Below are positions 17,620-28,400 of a DNA stretch of 43,566 nucleotides, in pieces (within the stretch, counting starts at the first letter, position 1; the number at the start of each line of letters is the position of its first letter). The stretch is from Burkholderiaceae bacterium. Lineage in GTDB: Bacteria > Pseudomonadota > Gammaproteobacteria > Burkholderiales > Burkholderiaceae_C. The stretch covers positions 1-43,566 of the forward strand of contig JAIEMS010000045.1 in assembly GCA_019751915.1 (NCBI GenBank). Reading direction: 5' to 3'. The position numbers were made by a program, and so were the translations under genes. The notes under the pieces were generated by a model. The model was not told where the DNA came from, did not search any database, and saw nothing but the letters and a program-made list of their open reading frames with translations.

Positions 17620-20496
17620 ATGATGGCAATCCCCGATTCATCTCCTGTCAGCGCACCCGTTGCACCGCGCTCCTTGATCGGCTGGATGCTGGCTGTATTA
17701 GCGTTCATCCTTGCCTTGTCGGGTTATTTTCTGGACGACCGCTACCGCCAGTCCGAGGCTGGCGCCGCAGTGGAAACACGCAACCTGGTAGAGCTGATTG
17801 AGTCGCACTTATCGAGTGACTTTTACCGCATTGGTGGTGTGCTCACTTACATTGCACGCGGCGTCAAAGCAGCAGATTTGCTCCCCAACCCTCCTGCAGA
17901 GAACCGATTGGCTTGGGGGCAGCGGTTGGCCGACATCAAAGCCAGCTTTGTACTGATTCAGAGCATCAACATCTTCGATGCTGAAGGTCAATTGCGCTAC
18001 CTTTCAGACCAAGATACCAGAGCGGTAAACATTGCCGATCGGCCCCATTTTCAGTACCTGCGCGACAACCCCACGGCAACTTGGTCTTTTTCAGAGGCTC
18101 AAATTTCACGTACCACGGGGCAGTGGTCTATCACCCAAGTGCGCGCACTGCGCGATACCGAAGGCCGTTTTTTGGGCACGGTCAATGCGGTGATTGACTT
18201 GGCTGGAATCAGCCGACTTTTCAGCACCATCGACGTGGGACAGGGCGGGGTGGTTCTCCTGCGCCGCAGCGATACCTCGGCACTCATTCAGCGCACACCG
18301 CGCCTGAACGAAAAAGACTTTAACCAAGCACTGCCCAAAGACAACCCGGTGCGCCAACGCATTGAAGCCGGTGAACGCATGGGCACGCTCAGCCTGACAT
18401 CCTACGGTGATAACGTTGAACGCCTTGTCAGCTTCAAGCGCCTTGATGGCTACCCTTTCTATGTACAGGTCGGATTGGCAAAAGCCCACTATTTGGTCAG
18501 CTGGTACCAAGGGGTCGCTAATTTTTTAGCGCTGATGGCCTTCCTATTGCTTGGCTCTATTTTGGCGATCTGGCACTTGCATAAAAGCTCCGCCGTAGCT
18601 GCCTTGGCAACGTACCAGATGCGCTATCGCCAAGCACTGTTTGCCGGCATGTTTGAGCAATCGAGTTTTTTGGCAGGAATTCTCGACCAGCACGGACATC
18701 TGATTGAAGTGAACGAAACGGCCCTCAAGGTGATTGGGCTGCGCCGTGAAGAAGTGCTCGGAAAGTATTTTCCCGACACCCCGTGGTGGTCTCATACGGG
18801 AGACAAGGTTGCCCTTGAGCGTGCCATCAAGGCGGCTACCCAAGGCACCTATGCCTGTTTTGAGGTCATGCACCCCACTATCAGCGGTGGTGAAATCACC
18901 GTACTGTTTCATGCGGTGCCAGTGTTAGCAGGCCAAGATCGCTACATTGCCGTCACCGGCATCGACATCAGCGAACGTAAACAGGCCGAGCAAAAACTGC
19001 AACAAGAGCAGCAGCGCTTGTCCAATATTTTGTGGGGCACTGGCGTTGGCACATGGGAGTGGAATGTGCAAACTGGCGAGGCCCGCTTTAACGAACGCTG
19101 GGCCAGAATCGTCGGCTACCGGCTCGAAGAGCTTTCTCCGATCAGCATCGATACTTGGACCCAGTTAGTGCACCCCGACGATTTAGCGCAATCTGGCGAT
19201 TTGCTAGCCCGCCACTTTTCGGGTGAATTGGAGCACTACGAGATGGAGGCGCGCATGCGCCACAAAGAGGGCCGTTGGGTTTGGGTGGTGGACCGCGGCA
19301 AGGTGGTCAGTTGCACCCCCGACGGTAAACCCGAATGGGTGGTTGGCACCCATTGGGACATCACGGAGCGCAAGCACGCCGAGCGAGCCCTCAAAGAGAG
19401 CGAATCACGCCAACGGGCCATCATCGAGAACGAACCCGAATGCATCAAAATTGTCGATGCTCAGGGGTGCCTGACACGCATGAACCCTGCCGGTTTGCGC
19501 ATGATCGAGGCCGATACCCTCAAGCAAGTGGCAGGCAAACCCGTGGAAGGATTGATTGCCCCCGAACACCGCCAAGCCTTTGCGGACATGCACCAGCGCG
19601 TCCTGAACGGGGAGTCGGTGCAACTGGCTTTTGAAATCATTGGACTCAAGGGCGGACGCCATTGGATGGAGACCCACGCCGTACCCATTCAAGAAAACGG
19701 CCAGACGGTGCAATTGGCCGTGACCCGAGACATTACCCAGCGCAAGCTGGTTGAAGATGCCTTGCAGCAACAAACCCAAGCCTTAGCCCGCTCTAATGCC
19801 GAATTGGAGCAATTTGCTTATATTGCATCGCACGATTTGCGCCAGCCACTGCGCATGATTACCAGCTACGTACAAATGCTGGAGCGGCGCTTGGCCGAAA
19901 AGCTCGACGGCGACACGCGCCAGATGATGCATTTTGTTGCCGATGGTGCTACGCGCATGGATCAGATGCTGGTTTCGCTGCTCGAATACTCGCGCGTAGG
20001 GCGCAAGGGCCAGCCTTTGGTGTCGATGTCGAGCCGCGAGGGGGTCGATGAAGCACTGCGCTTTTTAGCCCCCGCCATCAGCGAGGCCAGTGCCACAGTC
20101 CGCATTGTTGGCGACTGGCCTGACATTATGGTCAGTCGCGATGAATTTACCCGCTTGTGGCAAAACCTGATTGGCAACGCCGTCAAGTACCGTGCTCCAG
20201 ACCGTACTCCAGAACTAGAGATTACGGTGGCTCCTGACGACGAAGGCTGGCGTTTTTGTGTAGCAGACAATGGCATCGGGATTGATCCGGGCCAATTTGA
20301 CCGGCTGTTTCGGGTCTTTCAGCGCCTGCATACCCGCAACAAATACGAAGGCACGGGTGTAGGTCTGGCTGTGGCGCGCAAAATCGTCGAGCGCCACGGC
20401 GGGCGCATTTGGGTCGAATCCGATGGGTTAGATCAGGGTTGCCGCTTCTGCTTTACCCTCCCAGTGCGTCCTCCCGAGGCCGATGCACAGCAATAA
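17620..20496 (+). CDS. Membrane sensor histidine kinase, Cache plus three PAS domains
   Basis: The 958-residue kinase has a transmembrane segment at about 19-38, a double-Cache-type periplasmic sensor to about 295, and a second transmembrane segment (FLALMAFLLLGSILAIWHL). Three PAS domains follow (about 340-460, 465-590, 600-715), then a phytochrome-like HisKA (SHDLRQPLR, phosphorylatable His738) and an HATPase with LWQNLIGNAVKYR, DNGIGIDP and GTGVGLA. It is the first gene of an 11-gene operon. The next gene overlaps its stop by 14 bases. Two ATGs (17620, 17623) are in frame. From its second PAS to the end it closely resembles the kinases at 31449 and 33077. The ligand is unknown. Confidence 0.92.
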   Translation: MMAIPDSSPVSAPVAPRSLIGWMLAVLAFILALSGYFLDDRYRQSEAGAAVETRNLVELIESHLSSDFYRIGGVLTYIARGVKAADLLPNPPAENRLAWGQRLADIKASFVLIQSINIFDAEGQLRYLSDQDTRAVNIADRPHFQYLRDNPTATWSFSEAQISRTTGQWSITQVRALRDTEGRFLGTVNAVIDLAGISRLFSTIDVGQGGVVLLRRSDTSALIQRTPRLNEKDFNQALPKDNPVRQRIEAGERMGTLSLTSYGDNVERLVSFKRLDGYPFYVQVGLAKAHYLVSWYQGVANFLALMAFLLLGSILAIWHLHKSSAVAALATYQMRYRQALFAGMFEQSSFLAGILDQHGHLIEVNETALKVIGLRREEVLGKYFPDTPWWSHTGDKVALERAIKAATQGTYACFEVMHPTISGGEITVLFHAVPVLAGQDRYIAVTGIDISERKQAEQKLQQEQQRLSNILWGTGVGTWEWNVQTGEARFNERWARIVGYRLEELSPISIDTWTQLVHPDDLAQSGDLLARHFSGELEHYEMEARMRHKEGRWVWVVDRGKVVSCTPDGKPEWVVGTHWDITERKHAERALKESESRQRAIIENEPECIKIVDAQGCLTRMNPAGLRMIEADTLKQVAGKPVEGLIAPEHRQAFADMHQRVLNGESVQLAFEIIGLKGGRHWMETHAVPIQENGQTVQLAVTRDITQRKLVEDALQQQTQALARSNAELEQFAYIASHDLRQPLRMITSYVQMLERRLAEKLDGDTRQMMHFVADGATRMDQMLVSLLEYSRVGRKGQPLVSMSSREGVDEALRFLAPAISEASATVRIVGDWPDIMVSRDEFTRLWQNLIGNAVKYRAPDRTPELEITVAPDDEGWRFCVADNGIGIDPGQFDRLFRVFQRLHTRNKYEGTGVGLAVARKIVERHGGRIWVESDGLDQGCRFCFTLPVRPPEADAQQ

Positions 20497-21298
20497 CAAA
20501 AAGACCATGCCAATTCATTTTTTGACTTCCTTATTGTTGGCTTGGCTAAGCATTCTGGCTCTACCAGTCCAAGCACAAACCAAAGTGCCAGCATCAGCCA
20601 CACCCGCATTGGTACGGGCAGCCCTGATGCAAACAGAGCCTTGGAGTTACTTTCCGGCAACTACCGACAGCAGCGTCGCAGCTGCGCCAGCAGGCATCTT
20701 GATGGAAATTTCTTCCCGCATTGAAGCCGAGGCCGGTGTCACCATCGTCAAGACGCTCAAGCCCTACGCTCGCGTCTGGCAAGAGCTAGACCAAGGCAGC
20801 ACCGATATTTCGTTTTTAATCCGTTCACCCGACCGCGAAGGTATGTATGCCCATGCCGGACACTTGCTGGACTTTGGTACGGTCGTTATTGCCAACAAAC
20901 AACACCCCTTGCCCGATTACGAGGCCTTGCGTGGCTTGCGTATTGGTGTCATACGCAGCATTCGACTTTCGCCCCGTTTTGATGCTGACAACACCTTGGT
21001 CAAAGTCGAGGTGCGTGACTATGAAACGATGGTGCAGATGTTGCGCGAGGGGCGGCTCGACGCCATCTCAGGCAACAGTGTCTCGCTGCACTATTTGGTG
21101 AAAAACATGGGCCTAGATGCCCAAGTGGGCAAACAGTTGGTGCTGCAAGTAGCGCCTGTCACTGTCCATGTTTCCAAGCATTACACCGATGTAAACGCCC
21201 TGCGACGTATCGAGTCTGCGGTGCAACGCTTAAAGCGCCAAGGGGTCTTTGAGGCCATCATTGACCGCTGGGTCGGTCGCCGTTGGCGCATCAGTTGA
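20483..21298 (+). CDS. Periplasmic solute-binding-type protein (SBP family 3-like)
   Basis: A 271-residue protein with a signal peptide (about 1-32, ending VQAQ) and a type II periplasmic binding fold typical of amino-acid-binding SBP family 3 (LMEISSRIEAEAG, FLIRSPDREGMYAHAG, LRGLRIGVIRS, MLREGRLDAISGN). There is no ABC permease or ATPase nearby. It sits between two sensor kinases, three bases before the second, so it is more likely a sensory ligand-binding partner than a transporter part. The ATG at 20507 is an alternative start. The ligand cannot be told from the sequence. Confidence 0.85.
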   Translation: MHSNNKKTMPIHFLTSLLLAWLSILALPVQAQTKVPASATPALVRAALMQTEPWSYFPATTDSSVAAAPAGILMEISSRIEAEAGVTIVKTLKPYARVWQELDQGSTDISFLIRSPDREGMYAHAGHLLDFGTVVIANKQHPLPDYEALRGLRIGVIRSIRLSPRFDADNTLVKVEVRDYETMVQMLREGRLDAISGNSVSLHYLVKNMGLDAQVGKQLVLQVAPVTVHVSKHYTDVNALRRIESAVQRLKRQGVFEAIIDRWVGRRWRIS

Positions 21299-21301
21299 GC
21301 C

Positions 21302-22747
21302 ATGCCTATGCCCACCGTAAGCGAATTTGGTCAAAACAGTTTAAGCCGCCGACAGGCTCTGTGGGTGGTGATTGTTGCCTTGGTTGCCGGACTGATGTTG
21401 AGCATCGGGGTCGTTTTGCGCGACTATTGGCAAACTCGCCAATCCATTGAAAAATCAGCCCACCAGATACTCGATTCGGTCGAGGCCGGTGCAGTGCAGG
21501 CAGCCTACACCCTTGATAAAGACTTGGCCGGCGACATTCTGGCTGGCTTGCTGAAGTTTGATGGAGTGGGCGAGGCCCATCTGACCAGCGAGCATGGTCA
21601 ATTGTTGGCAGTACGAGTGCGCCAAGCACCAGAGCGCCCAGCGTGGGAAACTTCTTTTTTTGGCGATCATTTGGTGTTCTCGATCAACTTGGTGCATACA
21701 GAGCCACAACAGGCCACCACCCAAAATGTGGGCAAACTAGAAATCGTGGTCAATGGCGGCGATGCAGCAAGAGCTTATTTTCAACGCGTGGGTACCGAAG
21801 CATTGATGGGACTGCTGCGTACCGGCATGCTGGCGTGGCTCATGCTTTGGATCAGCCAGCGCTTGGTAACAGGGCCGCTTCGGGATGTAGCGCGCAGCCT
21901 TGAGTCCAACATCGACACAGCCTCCGGTAACGTCAAAATGCTGGCCATGCCCGCCACCCATGAGCGCGATGAAATTGGCATCTTGGTTGTCCGCATTAAC
22001 AAACTTTTATCCGATGTCGCCCAGCATGTGCAAGAGCGCGAGGCCAACATCGCAGCGTTAGCGCGGGCCAATGCCGAACTAACGCGCCTTGGCGAGGTCA
22101 TGGCCCACCATTTTCAAGAGCCTGCACGCCGATTGACCAGCTTTGCCCAACGTTTGCTCAGTCAATCCAGTGCAATCACCGACCCTGACAGCCGCCAATC
22201 GCTCTACTTTATTGATACGCAGGCAAAACGCCTATCTGAACTGGTACGCGATGCCCAACGCTACCTAGCCCTTGACCACGCCAAAGTAGGCACCACCAGC
22301 TCGGCCAACAGTGGTGCTGTGCTGCGCCACTGCATTGCAGTTGCCAGCGAAAAACCCGCAGATGCTGAAATTGTGCTGATGGAACCATTGCCAACTGTGC
22401 GGCTGGCAGAGAAGTTTTTGCGCGAGTTATTTACTATTCTTTTAGATAATGCACTGCGTTACCGTGACTCCCATCGACCCTTGCGTATTGAGGTCAGTGC
22501 AACCATCCAAGCCGACCGGGCCGTTTTTCGGTTTGCTGACAATGGCAGCGGCATTGCCCCTGAGTACCGAGAACAAGTTTTGGGCTTGTTTACCCGTCTA
22601 GTGCCCAACACCATCCCAGGCACCGGTATGGGCTTGGCATTGGCATACAAGATGATTAGCTTGGCCGGAGGACATTTTCAGATTGAAGATGGAATAGAGG
22701 GTGGCACCGGCATCGTATTCGATCTACCTTTGGAGGTTACTACATGA
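21302..22747 (+). CDS. Membrane sensor histidine kinase with HAMP, no PAS
   Basis: A 481-residue kinase: transmembrane segment about 17-41, a small periplasmic region to about 160, a second transmembrane segment (LLRTGMLAWLMLWISQRLV), HAMP, then HisKA and HATPase. The H box reads AHHFQEPARRL with His269 in the place of the His of the usual HDLQEP. The N box (ELFTILLDNALRYRD) and G boxes (DNGSGIAPE, GTGMGLAL) are intact. The preceding solute-binding protein is a likely periplasmic partner. The stop overlaps the following receiver gene (ATGA), which is probably its phospho-acceptor. Confidence 0.9.
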   Translation: MPMPTVSEFGQNSLSRRQALWVVIVALVAGLMLSIGVVLRDYWQTRQSIEKSAHQILDSVEAGAVQAAYTLDKDLAGDILAGLLKFDGVGEAHLTSEHGQLLAVRVRQAPERPAWETSFFGDHLVFSINLVHTEPQQATTQNVGKLEIVVNGGDAARAYFQRVGTEALMGLLRTGMLAWLMLWISQRLVTGPLRDVARSLESNIDTASGNVKMLAMPATHERDEIGILVVRINKLLSDVAQHVQEREANIAALARANAELTRLGEVMAHHFQEPARRLTSFAQRLLSQSSAITDPDSRQSLYFIDTQAKRLSELVRDAQRYLALDHAKVGTTSSANSGAVLRHCIAVASEKPADAEIVLMEPLPTVRLAEKFLRELFTILLDNALRYRDSHRPLRIEVSATIQADRAVFRFADNGSGIAPEYREQVLGLFTRLVPNTIPGTGMGLALAYKMISLAGGHFQIEDGIEGGTGIVFDLPLEVTT

Positions 22748-23184
22748 GCGAATGTAAAAAACTAACCGTCTTGTTGGTCGAAGACGAACCAGCTGATGCC
22801 CATTTAGTGCGTTTGGCATTTGAAGAGAGCAAGGTACAAGCCGATTTGCACCATGTCTCTGATGGCGTAGAGGCCTTTGCCTTTTTGCGGCGTGAGGGTG
22901 TGTACGCCAATGTGCCCACACCCGATTTGATCTTGCTTGATCTGAATATGCCGCGCATGAATGGCCGCCAGTTTCTACAAAAAATCAAAACAGACCCCGA
23001 ACTGCACAACCGCCCGGTCGTGGTTTTAACCACCTCCGATGCCGAACGCGACATGCTCGACAGCTATGACCACTTTGCTGCAGGCTACATCGTCAAGCCG
23101 GTGGACATTGATGCATTTATTGAGACCGTGCGCGGTATTGGCGATTACTGGCACAACATTGTTCGTTTGCCGGAACAAAACTGA
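22744..23184 (+). CDS. Single-domain response regulator, Rcp1-like
   Basis: A 146-residue stand-alone receiver with Glu-Asp acidic residues (LLVEDEPADAHLVRLAFEE), phospho-acceptor Asp66 in LILLDLNMPRMNG, Thr-Ser of VVLTTSDAERD and the invariant Lys in GYIVKPVD. No output domain. It has the long loop (VSDGVEAFAFLRREG) of the Rcp1 family that partners phytochrome-like kinases. It is nearly identical to the receiver at 35719. Translation is coupled to the kinase upstream. Confidence 0.95.
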   Translation: MSECKKLTVLLVEDEPADAHLVRLAFEESKVQADLHHVSDGVEAFAFLRREGVYANVPTPDLILLDLNMPRMNGRQFLQKIKTDPELHNRPVVVLTTSDAERDMLDSYDHFAAGYIVKPVDIDAFIETVRGIGDYWHNIVRLPEQN

Positions 23185-23205
23185 ACTCGGCCCTAAAAAA
23201 TCACT

Positions 23206-24549
23206 ATGAGACTGACAGATAAAGGCCAACCTACGACCCCGGTCGTGCTGCTGATTGAAGATGAGCGCGGCGATGCAGAACTCATCCGTTGGCAACTTCT
23301 TGAACGTGGTGACGAAACTTTCGATGTGCACATTGCCGATTCTTTAGCGGCTGCACAGCAATTGATTGAAGGCCATAAATTACGACCTGATGTGGTGTTG
23401 CTCGATTTAAATTTGCCCGATTCGAGTGGCCCACAAACCGTCAAGCATTGCCGCGCACTGATTGGCGCACCGATTGTGGTTTTGACCGGACTGGACGACG
23501 TAGCAGCGACCCAGATTGCCATCGAATCCGGTGCAGAGGATTACCTGACCAAGGGTGGCGAGGCCTCGGCACTGCGCCGTGCGATTCGTTACGCCATGCT
23601 GCGCCGTCGCCGCGATGCCGATGCGCGTTTGGCTGCCAGTGTCTTCAGTACCGCCCGTGAAGGTATCGTCATTACAGAGTCCGACGGCACCATCATCAAC
23701 GTCAACGAGGCCTTTACCCGCATTACCGGCTACAGCCACGATGAGGCGGTCGGACGCAATCCGCGTTTTCTGAGTTCTGGTCGTCAGAGCAAAGAGTTTT
23801 ACGACACCATGTGGTCTGACCTGAACGAAAAGGGCCACTGGTCTGGCGAGGTTTGGAACCGCCGAAAAAATGGCGAGGTGTACGCTGAAATGCAAACCGT
23901 CAGCATTGTGCGCGACCCCGATGGTGGTGCCGTGCATTACGTGGCGCTTTTTTCTGACATCACCTCGGTCAAAGACCACCAAAAACAACTGGAGCACATT
24001 GCACACTTTGATGCGCTCACCAACCTACCCAACCGCGTACTCTTGGCCGACCGTCTGCGCCAAGCCATGACCTTGGCCCGCCGACAAGCCAAATTGGTGG
24101 CAGTAGCGTTTTTAGACTTGGATGGCTTCAAAGCCGTGAACGACAATTATGGTCATGAAGCGGGCGACCAACTGTTGATTGCCTTGGCCGGACGCATGAA
24201 GAATGTGCTGCGCGAAAGCGACACGCTAGCGCGTATCGGCGGAGACGAATTTGTTGCGGTTTTGGTTGATTTAAGTGACATTGAACACTGCATTCCGATG
24301 CTCAACCGCTTGCTGACAGCAGCAGCCGAGCCGGTGGTATTTGGTGAGAACACGCTGCAGGTTTCAGCCAGCTTGGGCGTGACTTTTTATCCGCAGATCG
24401 AAGAGATTGATGCAGACCAGTTGCAGCGCCAAGCCGATCAAGCCATGTACCAAGCCAAACTGGGTGGAAAAAACCGTTACTACCTGTTTGATGCCCCACG
24501 CCCGCCACAAGAAGTGGCTCTACCACCTGCTACTGGGTCGTCGCTTTGA
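23206..24549 (+). CDS. Response regulator with REC-PAS-GGDEF, diguanylate cyclase
   Basis: A 447-residue protein: receiver (about 12-130, Asp67 in VVLLDLNLPDSSG), PAS (about 140-260) and GGDEF (about 280-430). The catalytic motif IGGDEF (Gly345 to Phe349) is intact. RESD lies five residues before it, matching the product-inhibition I-site, so it should make c-di-GMP under feedback. No EAL domain is present. This is the only second-messenger enzyme seen in the operon and may be its main output. It starts 21 bases after the preceding receiver; the next gene overlaps its stop. Confidence 0.94.
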   Translation: MRLTDKGQPTTPVVLLIEDERGDAELIRWQLLERGDETFDVHIADSLAAAQQLIEGHKLRPDVVLLDLNLPDSSGPQTVKHCRALIGAPIVVLTGLDDVAATQIAIESGAEDYLTKGGEASALRRAIRYAMLRRRRDADARLAASVFSTAREGIVITESDGTIINVNEAFTRITGYSHDEAVGRNPRFLSSGRQSKEFYDTMWSDLNEKGHWSGEVWNRRKNGEVYAEMQTVSIVRDPDGGAVHYVALFSDITSVKDHQKQLEHIAHFDALTNLPNRVLLADRLRQAMTLARRQAKLVAVAFLDLDGFKAVNDNYGHEAGDQLLIALAGRMKNVLRESDTLARIGGDEFVAVLVDLSDIEHCIPMLNRLLTAAAEPVVFGENTLQVSASLGVTFYPQIEEIDADQLQRQADQAMYQAKLGGKNRYYLFDAPRPPQEVALPPATGSSL

Positions 24550-25460
24550 AAATACGCCTCTACCCTCTGCGCAGCCTGATCCTCTGGTGCTTGTTTTTGC
24601 TGTCAGGGGGTGCTCATGCTAGCGAGGCCACGCCGTCTGATGTGTATGCCCAAGCCGTGCGGATTGAACACGAAATAGAGACCCTCAAACACCACTTCAA
24701 AGTGACTGGCAAGGCCCACGTCGATGCCAAGATGGGAAACTTAAAGCCACGCCATGTGTGGACCAATGGGTACAACGTTTTGCTCAAGTTGGGCAAGTTG
24801 CGCCGCAAGCATGGAATGGTTTATATCGCCCCCATCGGCATCGAACCGATGCTGGACATGCCACCCAACCAGCCTTGGGCCATGACCCAACGCATCCTGA
24901 CCGAAATTGCCATCTTCAAGCAAAATCTCGACATTCCCGGCCAGCCACCACCGCTAGTACCTGTGACGGGCAAACTTCCAAGAGATGTTTACAACAAGCT
25001 GAACCAAATTTCGGGTGAATTGGAGTTATTGGCGGGGGTCTCTACCCCCAGCGATGTCTACAGCGAGGTCAAGCGCTTGAACGAAGATGTCAATTTGCTC
25101 TTGCGCCATCAGGGCATTGCCGACAACGTTGCACCACCGCCGCGCCGTGACAACCTGCAACCCAAGGATTCATTGCAGGCTGTATTTGCTGTTTTGGCCC
25201 ATATTCAGCGTTTACAGCGCTCTTACGGGATAGAAATAACAGACTTTAAGGGCTTTGAAGCGACCGAGAAAACCGTTCCCGACGATGTGATCGGCTTGGT
25301 TGGTCTGGCGCTGGCTGAATTGCAGCGGGTCAAGGCACAGCTTGGCATGGTGCATCGCATCACGGTTCCGGCGGAATATGCCGAGAACAAAACCCCCTCT
25401 GACGTAGTGCAACTGCTGGGCTACATTGCCACCAAACTTGGCGAAATCCGCACAAAGTAG
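24546..25460 (+). CDS. Secreted protein made of about eight PxDV-type helical repeats
   Basis: I do not recognise this family. A TTG at 24546 overlaps the cyclase stop and gives a 304-residue protein with a signal peptide (about 1-26, SGGAHA|S). The rest is a tandem repeat of about 22-24 residues beginning roughly PSDVY and continuing as an amphipathic helix, at residues 29, 67, 108, 144, 167, 205, 244 and 283. The best copies are TPSDVYAQAVRIEHEIETLK, TPSDVYSEVKRLNEDVNLLL, VPDDVIGLVGLALAELQRVK and TPSDVVQLLGYIATKLGEIR. Spacing is mostly 36-41 residues. A periplasmic role between the cyclase and a large Cache-hybrid kinase suggests a sensory or scaffold protein; this is inference. Confidence 0.75.
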   Translation: MKIRLYPLRSLILWCLFLLSGGAHASEATPSDVYAQAVRIEHEIETLKHHFKVTGKAHVDAKMGNLKPRHVWTNGYNVLLKLGKLRRKHGMVYIAPIGIEPMLDMPPNQPWAMTQRILTEIAIFKQNLDIPGQPPPLVPVTGKLPRDVYNKLNQISGELELLAGVSTPSDVYSEVKRLNEDVNLLLRHQGIADNVAPPPRRDNLQPKDSLQAVFAVLAHIQRLQRSYGIEITDFKGFEATEKTVPDDVIGLVGLALAELQRVKAQLGMVHRITVPAEYAENKTPSDVVQLLGYIATKLGEIRTK

Positions 25461-25468
25461 GCATTTTT

Positions 25469-28400
25469 ATGCACACCAAACTATTTGGCAGTGGTGCTTT
25501 TCGCCGTTTTAGTATTCATACTAAGCTGAAGGCGCTGTTTTATACAACAGCTTTTTTGGCTATATCGGCTATTGGTCTTTACGGTTACTTTAATGCCAGT
25601 GTAGCTTACCGCGACCGGGCAGTACAGTTATTAGAAAGCAACCGCAATGAAATTGCGTCCAATATTAATGCGCTCATTGCCGTACAGCGCGACAACTTAG
25701 CCTTCGTCAACAACCTTTATTCCACCCAACGCTACGCCTACTGGATGGATATAGGCGACGAAGCCAAGATGAGCGAGTGGCATAACATAGCCAGCGACAC
25801 TCTGCGAAGTTTTGCCGAAAACTACAACTATTACTACAAAATTCGTTTTATTGGTCATGATGGTCGGGAAATCATCCATATAAAAACCGACCACGACAGC
25901 GGTAAGGCCCGTGTACTGGCCCAGAACGAATTGCATGACAGCGTCTCGCGCCAATACCTGAACGATAGTTTAAAGCTCAAGCGGGGAGAGATTAACATTA
26001 GCCCCATTGAGTTAAATACCGAGGATGGAAAAATCGAGAAACCACATGTCCCGGTAGTGCGTTTTGCACAGCCACTTATTGGCGATAACGATGTCACCTA
26101 TGGCCTAACCATAATGACAGTGCGAGGCTCCGCTTTTTACGATTTAATCCGCCAAGCTAACAAAAATAAGCAAGAACGCGAATTTACCCTGATCGATAGC
26201 GATGGCAATTATTTGTTTCACCCTGATGCAAACAAACAATTCGGCCACCTGCTAGGCCACGGCCACAACCTCAATCAAGAACACCACAACCTACTCCAAG
26301 AGATGCGCGGCAAGTCCGAGGGCATCATCACGCGTGCGGGGCATATCCACGTTTTTCGAACGATTGTGCCCAACCCACAGCAACCGACATTGCAATGGTT
26401 TCTGGTCGGTGTGGTGGATGAAAATGCAGCGCTGGCCGAGTTAAATACTTTTATTGCTGTTTTCTGTGGCCTGATTGTGTTGCTGGGATTGATGGTGGTG
26501 GCATCGACCCGCTACATGAGTGACCAACTCCTGCAACCTCTGCAATTTGTGAGTCGCCAGTTGGAATCTTTGGCACAGGGTCAAGCGCTGGCAGAAACGA
26601 TGGACTACCCAGCCCAAGACGCTATTCGCCAGATGCTCGATGCGACCCAGCGGGTTGTTGCCAACATGGATGTGCTGGCGCGCCAAGCAGATGCCATTGC
26701 CAGCGGCAATTTCTCTGGTCAGGTTGTGCCCTTGTCCGAAAACGACCGTTTAGGCAATGCCCTGAACAACATGACACGACAGCTGGCCCAAAACCAACAG
26801 GACAACACCCAGCGCAACTGGCTCAAAGACGGCATGGCCGAGCTGGCCCGCAATTTAACTGGTGACCTGACTCCGCAACGCCTAGCAGAATTGGCGATTG
26901 CACAGGTTGGGCGTACCTTGGAGGCGGGTCGCGGTGTGATGTATGTCTGGAATGAACAAGAAAAGGTGCTCGACCTCCTCGGCAGCTACATGTTCACCGA
27001 ACGCCATGCACTGGGGGCCAGAGTCAAGCCCGGTGAAGGCGCTATCGGGCAGGTAGCACGGGAACTCAAACCCATCGTCTTGCATACCCATGCAGGCATG
27101 CACACCGAATTACCGCCCATCGTCACTGGCACCAGCAGCGTAGCACCAAACGTTACCTACACTTGGCCGCTGCAACGCCAAGGGGTGTTGTATGGGGTGT
27201 TGGAAATTGCTTGCAACGCCACGCTCAACCCGATCCAGCTCGACTATCTGAATGCAGCAGCCGGAAGTGTTGCCACATTTCTGTATGCCGTGCTGCAAAA
27301 GAGTCGCATCAAGGACTTGCTGGTAATTTCTGAAGAAGCCACCCGCCAAGCACAAGAGCAAAGCCGCCAGCTGCAATTGACCAATGCCCAGATGGAGGAG
27401 CAACAACAGCAACTCCAGCAACAAACATCTGAGCTGCAAGCCACCAATAGCCAAATGGAAGAGCAGCAACAGCAATTGCAGCAACAAACCGCTGAATTGC
27501 AGGCCACCAATAGCCAGATGGAAGAACAGCAGCAGCAATTGCTCAAGCAAGCATCTGATTTGCAAGCAGCCAATGCCAATATGGAAGAGGCCCAACAAAC
27601 GCTGGAGTTGCGTAACCAAGAATTAGAGCGTTCGCAAGAAGAACTCGATGCACGGGCACAACAACTGGAAATGTCGGGAAAGTACAAATCCGAGTTTCTT
27701 GCCAATATGAGCCATGAGCTGCGCACGCCACTCAACTCGATTATCTTGCTCGCCAAAATGTTGGCCAGCAACGAGGACAACAAGCTCGGAGCCGAAGAGG
27801 TCAAGCGTGCCGATGTCATCCACAGCGCAGGTAAAGACCTGCTGCGCTTAATCAACGATGTGCTGGATTTGTCCAAGGTCGAGGCTGGGCGCATGGAGTT
27901 GCACCCTGCACCTATTGCCAGCAGCACGCTGGCCGAAGAATTTCGCGACCTGTTTATTGCCGCAGCCAACGACAAAGGCTTGGAGCTGTTGGTAGAAGAC
28001 ACGGTAGATGCCACCCTAGAAATCGATAGAGACAAGGTATCGCAAATCGTGCGAAACCTGCTCTCTAATGCCATCAAATTTACCCACCATGGCCGTGTTG
28101 TGGTGCGTTTAGAGCACCAAGCGGGCGCGGCGCTACCACTGACCATCAGTGTCCAAGACACAGGTATTGGCGTACCGGCAAACAAACAAGCGCTGATTTT
28201 TGAGGCCTTTCAGCAAGCCGACGGCTCCACCAGCCGCGAGTATGGCGGCACGGGCTTGGGGCTATCGATCAGCCTGTCGCTGGCGCACCTGATGGGTGGT
28301 GATATTAAATTGGTCAGTGCGCTTGGCGAAGGTAGCACTTTTACCCTGCGCTTGCCCGAGGTATCACCAGTGCATACGCAGCGCCAAAACACGCCACAGC

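Noticed and set aside
17302-17623. Open frames of about 100 codons between gspE and the first kinase
   Set aside because: No ribosome site, no family resemblance, and the region shows hairpins typical of insertion-element ends.
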